12,791 nt of DNA, from positions 1-12,791 of the forward strand of contig JAPEVF010001185.1 of the NCBI GenBank assembly GCA_029747585.1, written 5' to 3'. Within the stretch, counting starts at the first letter, position 1. Every line of letters begins with the position of its first letter. Both the position numbers and the translations under genes were made by a program. Shown here piece after piece: positions 8,430 through 12,791 of this stretch. Origin of the DNA: Pleurotus djamor (taxonomy: Eukaryota > Basidiomycota > Agaricomycetes > Agaricales > Pleurotaceae). Under the pieces are notes generated by a model. That model saw nothing but the letters and a program-made list of their open reading frames with translations, was not told the DNA's origin and did no database searches.

Positions 8430-11400
8430 TCAGCTAGGGTTTTCAAATGAGCTCAAGATAGATCTACAAGATCGGGGCACGTACCAAGCAGGGACAGTCA
8501 ATGGAATCTTGACCGACGTCTACAGGACAACCGCTCAGATTACCAGTCTTCTGGACGACGGATGAATGACTTACCGCTAGACCCTAGAAATTTTGAGCCG
8601 CCCAATTAGTATCGTGCAAGTCCAAAATTCCAAAGACAGCCTTGAGACGACCACGACGGCGATCCGCACTTCCCACCAAGGTCGCAAGGCGCCACGTGGG
8701 ACGCAACGTCGTGTACACCTCAAGGAAAAACCATGGAAATATACCACTCACCGACATGCTCGTCTCCTTGTATTTAACGCTCATATCGGCTGCGGTCAGT
8801 CTCATGGCCTCAATAGCCTCGTCCAAGGTGACACTATACACCCCGTGACTGGCCATGGACAATTGAGCTGCCGTCACTGCTTTGACGGCTACAAAACCCC
8901 CAGGGAAAATTGGGATTCGTCCGTTCATCGTTCGATTTGAGGATTCCAGAAGATGAAGATAGGGTCGGTCGGATACATTCGAGTCCATCGATCAAGTTCA
9001 AAGATACCGCATGCGTAACGAGGTCGCCAGGATAAGATCGTAAGAGCACAAGACAGTCCACCAATGAGACGGGTACACAGATACAAAATAGCCACTTACC
9101 TCCTAGACTATTACGTTCCTAAGAAACGAAGGCCAGATAAGAGGTGCAAACGCATGGAAGCAACAACCAGATATCCCATGGGGCACAGAGGGAAAAGGGT
9201 CAGCAACGGTGAAGCGAGGCTATATAGAGTTAGGCTTACGATACATGGAACCTGTACGAGACCATCGATGGGATCGCAGGTCAGACCAAGATTGTGCTCT
9301 GTGTTACACGAGAATCAGTACAGGGTAATGAATGAAGGGGTAAGTGCATGGCGTTTTGTGCTTCTGATGTTGCTAGAAGACATTGAATACCAAAAAGAGT
9401 TTACTAACCAATGCCAATCTCCGCAGCCTGGAGAGAAACAGAAGTTTAGTGACACAGGTCCTTTCTATCCCCAGCTCCAACTTACCTGTAGTACGGTTTC
9501 AGGGGACGCTAGCATAGATAAAAACGGTTAGAATGCGTATTCGGGCACAGGAAGGGTTGCATGGAAGTACGCAGGGCATTACCCAACGTGGCATAGCAGG
9601 GGCGAACCAAAACGCGTCACCCCAAGCAGAAGATAGCGTGTAACGCCAGGAACGAGCGTGCGGGCGCATGGTTTCAAAGATAGCTACTCACCGCCCATGC
9701 ATGCGGCAAAACCAGCGCTCGCCATAGAACACGCCACTGAATAGAAGCGGATCCTTCAGCGTCTCATTATCTCAAGTAGGCAGAGTGAGGAGGGACTTAC
9801 CTCCAACCTCTGCTTGACAGCCGCCCTCGGCTGCAGAAATGGTACTTCCTCGTTTGAAAAGCATGCCAACCGCCTATGATCGCGTGTCAATGAGAGATGA
9901 ACAGATATAACGCTCAGATTCCTTACTGCGGCGGTTAGAAGAAACGTGGTTATACTCTTCTCCGGGTCGTCACTAACAAACTAGTCGAAAGTTTCCTCAG
10001 TTAATGCCAGAAACTGTATGTAAGAGTGACTCACTTCAACAATATACTTTAATACGGCCGGAATGACACCGGCCGCACCGTTCGTCGGAGAAGTAACGAT
10101 ACGTCCTCCACTCGCATTGACTTCATTCACTGCAATGGCGTAACAGGAAAGGAAATCCATGGCAGGTATGACGGTTTTCCTCTAGAACAATGTTAAGCTG
10201 GATACTCAAATGCTACAAAGTAAAGGACACACTGGAGCCATTGGCAGAACAGCATGGTCAAATGAACCTGTCACTCTAGTCACAGGTGACCTCTTCTGGC
10301 GAGAAACGTTGAGCCTCGAATGACTCCTGGAAGACGACGAATGAGGCTCGGATCTGAGGCCTTCTCGGGCACCACGTTCTCCAGGTAGCATGCCATCCTC
10401 CAGAAGTTCGGCGTCGGTTTCAGGCGCCGAGATAGCGTCGGAGTGATGTGCACCATCAGTAATACTTGGAAAGATTGGCTGGGCCACGCCAGGATAGAAT
10501 CTGCAAGGATAATCACCTGAGCTTGAAGTATAACGGATGGTGCAGGTAATTACCCTCGCATTAGTCGTCTATATAGCATGGGAGCCCGTCTACGAAGTCG
10601 AAGTCGACCGGGAAGTGTGTGCTCTGGTGAAGAAACACCAGTGCGGATACATTCGTCCATCACTTGCCATATCTTCATGAGCTAGAAAGCGGGGATTAGA
10701 GACCACCGTGTAGTCAACTTGTGGGGGTGCTACCTTCTCGTGAATTTCATCGTCGGTGTACCCGAAATACTTCTCATTGTCATACACGATTTGAGCAATA
10801 GTCATCTTGTGCCGGGTAATGTGTGAATAAAAAAGATATGTGGAGAATAGGACTGCCTACATTATGCTTCTGGGTGAGCGCAAGCAGACTGTTCCCAGAA
10901 ACGAAGGGATATGGAGGATGCTCGTTCTCATAATCGAACGGCTCGTCCATGGGATCTGGTTTCTTACCAGGCATTATCGTTGAATTAGCTTCGGGAACTT
11001 CTGATTCAGACGGGAGGGTAGTCGAGTCCTCCACGAGATGCTGTGGTTCCGTCAGTGAATGGGTCTGATGAAGCCGAGCGCCGTGCACGGTACGCTTATC
11101 GACGCCCTTGTAGAACAAATTTTCACCAAGCTTAGTCTTTTCGTTGACGACGAAACCGCCACCGACGCTATCAACCTAATTATGCATCTGAGTAAACGGT
11201 GAAAGAAGGCAATTACCTGAAATATTCATTGGTCGCAAGTAATTCACCCTCTTCATCGAAAACGGAAAATCGCATTCCATTGGGATGTGTGTTGAGAACT
11301 TGATCGAACCTCCACAACATATCCTTATCGGAATCATAATTGACAAGATGGGTCCCACCCAGAAGAAGTTGCTTGTGCTCGAGAATATGAGCATATCGGG

Positions 11401-12114
11401 TTGGGATGGTTCCAGTGTCGATTGTCTCCGGGTCGGAGCCTAGAAACAAAGATGAACACAATGAATCGAGTGTTGTCTACTGCTTAAAACTGCTTCGAAC
11501 CTTCGAGGCCGAGAAGAATCGCCTGGGGTGTGTGATGTCTATGAAGAAGCGTCAAATTCATGCTGAAATGGGTATGATATAGACTTGCATACCCTTTGCC
11601 TATCCATTAAGGTTAACGTAAACCTTGATCAATACTCGCCACCTTGACTTTGAGACCGAGAGAACACACCAGTGGCCGCCAAAGAACCATATCTACGGGA
11701 AGTTACAGTGAAAATGGAGTTGATGGTAGGAATAGTTCGAATACGTACAGCGTAATCTTTACTGTCTTTACTCTTTCTAGCACCTTCATTTCTTTAAGGT
11801 CGTTGATGAAGATTTTGCCAGCTCGCATGGGGCCAACGGTATGAGAAGACGATGGTCCGACTACGAGCAGAGTGAGCGACAGTAGTCACTCCATTTTGAG
11901 GCTCCCACTCGCCTCCAATGCTGAACAAGTCAAAGGCAGAGATCACAGCATGCTCGACTTGGGCTGTAGCTGAAGACATGCAACGGACGACGACCAGACC
12001 AGGGCCATGGGTGGACTGTAATGCTCGGATTGATGGTTTAACGCAGCGCCGGGTCCTCGTGAATGCTTTAATGATTTGGGGAGCGGTCTTCAAGATACGG
12101 TTGGGTAATGGCAT
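8430..12114 (-). CDS. L-serine dehydratase, iron-sulfur type, single chain, probably mitochondrial
   Basis: This enzyme deaminates L-serine to pyruvate and ammonia using a [4Fe-4S] cluster, unlike the PLP-dependent serine dehydratases. I read 22 exons: 12114-11913, 11860-11749, 11692-11670, 11599-11593, 11538-11501, 11439-11217, 11167-10861, 10805-10734, 10672-10554, 10500-10233, 10181-10035, 9980-9927, 9873-9801, 9736-9692, 9508-9486, 9427-9409, 9298-9240, 9118-9100, 8888-8752, 8583-8575, 8519-8485 and 8433-8430, coding 664 aa. Residues 1-35 are Arg/Lys-rich with no acidic residue, like a mitochondrial presequence. The beta domain shows [20 protein letters not shown] and [17 protein letters not shown]; the alpha domain shows [48 protein letters not shown] and [14 protein letters not shown]. 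Predicted cluster cysteines are C543, C585 and C596, with tail C664. Intron 1 uses a GC donor. Two disordered inserts (about 236-284 and 381-455) are unusual. The last exons are the least certain. Confidence 0.93.
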
Positions 12115-12536
12115 TTGCCCAGCCAGACGACTTGAAGACGACGGAAGCGTTGGCACAACGGAACTTGGTTGCTTGAAACCTGATGAGGGCTTCTCGGACG
12201 CGACAAATCACGTGATGCGGTGAGAAGGGGTAGAATTTGAAGTGCACACCGAAAAATCGAGTAACCGCGTAGAAGGATCCCTGAGGTTAGACGTATACCG
12301 TGGTTAGTCCTGTATGGATCAATCCTCTCGACAACGAAACAGAGTTGGACGTATCGAATGCAAGGGATCCCATTCGTAAGGAATTGTTTCAGGGACGTAA
12401 CTATCAAGTCGTGCGTCGTGCGAAGCCCAGCGCTCAGCCCCTTTTCCACCAATTTATCCTCTCTCTTCACGACTTCCCCGCCATCGTTGGTGACGACGAC
12501 GACGACTGCCTGCAGAGCATGCATCAAGGATAAATC
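12115..12536. promoter_or_regulatory. Divergent intergenic region with a CACGTG box
   Basis: 422 bp between the serine dehydratase start (minus) and the start of the plus-strand gene at 12537. A CACGTG box lies at 12209-12214, 95 bp upstream of the dehydratase ATG. A short run of GAC repeats (about 12491-12506) is near the other start. The dehydratase frame stays open a little upstream of 12114 but only through a GTG codon, so the ATG at 12114 is preferred. Confidence 0.55.
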
Positions 12537-12791
12537 ATGTCCACCTCTTCATCTATACAGTCAATGCAATCTTCTTCCTCAGCCGCCCCGATTACCTCTG
12601 CCTCTCTTTTATCTCAACATGCCTCGTCTTCGAATCCCTACGCCGCTGCTCTTGAGCAGGCTGTAACGGACAGGAACTCTCTCGCAGCACAGAATACGCA
12701 GCTGTGGAAGCTTGTTGAGAAACAGCGGACGGGCTATAGCCAAATTCTGCGTGAACTAGAGCGCGTGAGAGGCGAACGAGATGCATGGAAA
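12537..12791 (+). CDS. N-terminal part of a plus-strand gene, possibly a Bem3-like RhoGAP (partial)
   Basis: An open frame of 85 codons starts at ATG 12537 and runs off the window. An in-frame TAA six bases upstream makes this ATG the first possible start. The first 40 residues are Ser-rich; from about residue 45 the sequence becomes helical and charged (LEQAVTDRNSLAAQNTQLWK, then LVEKQRTGYSQILRELERVR), a probable coiled coil. This pattern resembles, from memory, the N-terminus of basidiomycete PX/PH-domain Rho GTPase-activating proteins, but no PX, PH or GAP domain is inside the window, so the product name is a guess. Confidence 0.75.
   Translation, partial: MSTSSSIQSMQSSSSAAPITSASLLSQHASSSNPYAAALEQAVTDRNSLAAQNTQLWKLVEKQRTGYSQILRELERVRGERDAWK

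Noticed and set aside
9064..9531. 155-codon plus-strand open frame
   Set aside because: It runs antisense across introns and micro-exons 15-18 of the dehydratase, whose conserved motifs fit the minus strand precisely.
8430..12114. Dehydratase as a pseudogene, because the frame is so interrupted
   Set aside because: All 21 interruptions have usable splice signals and the phases sum to one open frame of 664 codons with all key cysteines present.
12491..12506. GAC trinucleotide run as a microsatellite
   Set aside because: Only about five units; too short to mean much.

Overview
This window looks like nuclear DNA from a basidiomycete fungus, most likely an Agaricomycete. Every confident gene is eukaryotic and cut by many short introns (mostly about 45-65 nt, GT-AG, consensus donors such as GTAAGT and GTGAGT). 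Genes are tightly packed on both strands. Exon structures were read by hand from conserved protein motifs, splice sites and phase bookkeeping; no search was run.

Layout, left to right: (1) 247-1987, minus: RTF1, the Plus3-domain subunit of the Paf1 transcription elongation complex, at least 9 exons, with an unresolved C-terminal end and a frame-breaking N at 1912. (2) 2172-3358: a 1187-bp element bounded by perfectly identical 184-bp terminal inverted repeats, inserted 185 bp upstream of the RTF1 start codon; its 819-bp interior holds at most a weak candidate gene on the minus strand. (3) 3600-5032, minus: RPF1, a Brix-domain factor of 60S ribosome assembly, complete in 6 exons. (4) 5223-6320, minus: an unrecognised 365-aa protein in one exon. 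(5) 6416-8164, plus: a six-repeat Kelch protein, 5 exons, only 95 bp from the divergent start of gene 4. (6) 8430-12114, minus: a single-chain, iron-sulfur (bacterial-type) L-serine dehydratase with a likely mitochondrial presequence, reconstructed as 22 exons with several micro-exons and one GC-AG intron. (7) 12537-12791, plus: the start of a gene that runs off the window, possibly a Bem3-like RhoGAP.

The genes do not form a pathway. RTF1 and RPF1 are housekeeping genes for transcription and ribosome assembly; the serine dehydratase turns serine into pyruvate and ammonia. The two items most worth attention are the exon-fragmented serine dehydratase, whose C-terminal cysteine codon is split by the last intron, and the element with identical long inverted repeats sitting in the RTF1 promoter region. 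I see no biosynthetic cluster, CRISPR array, tRNA or rRNA here.
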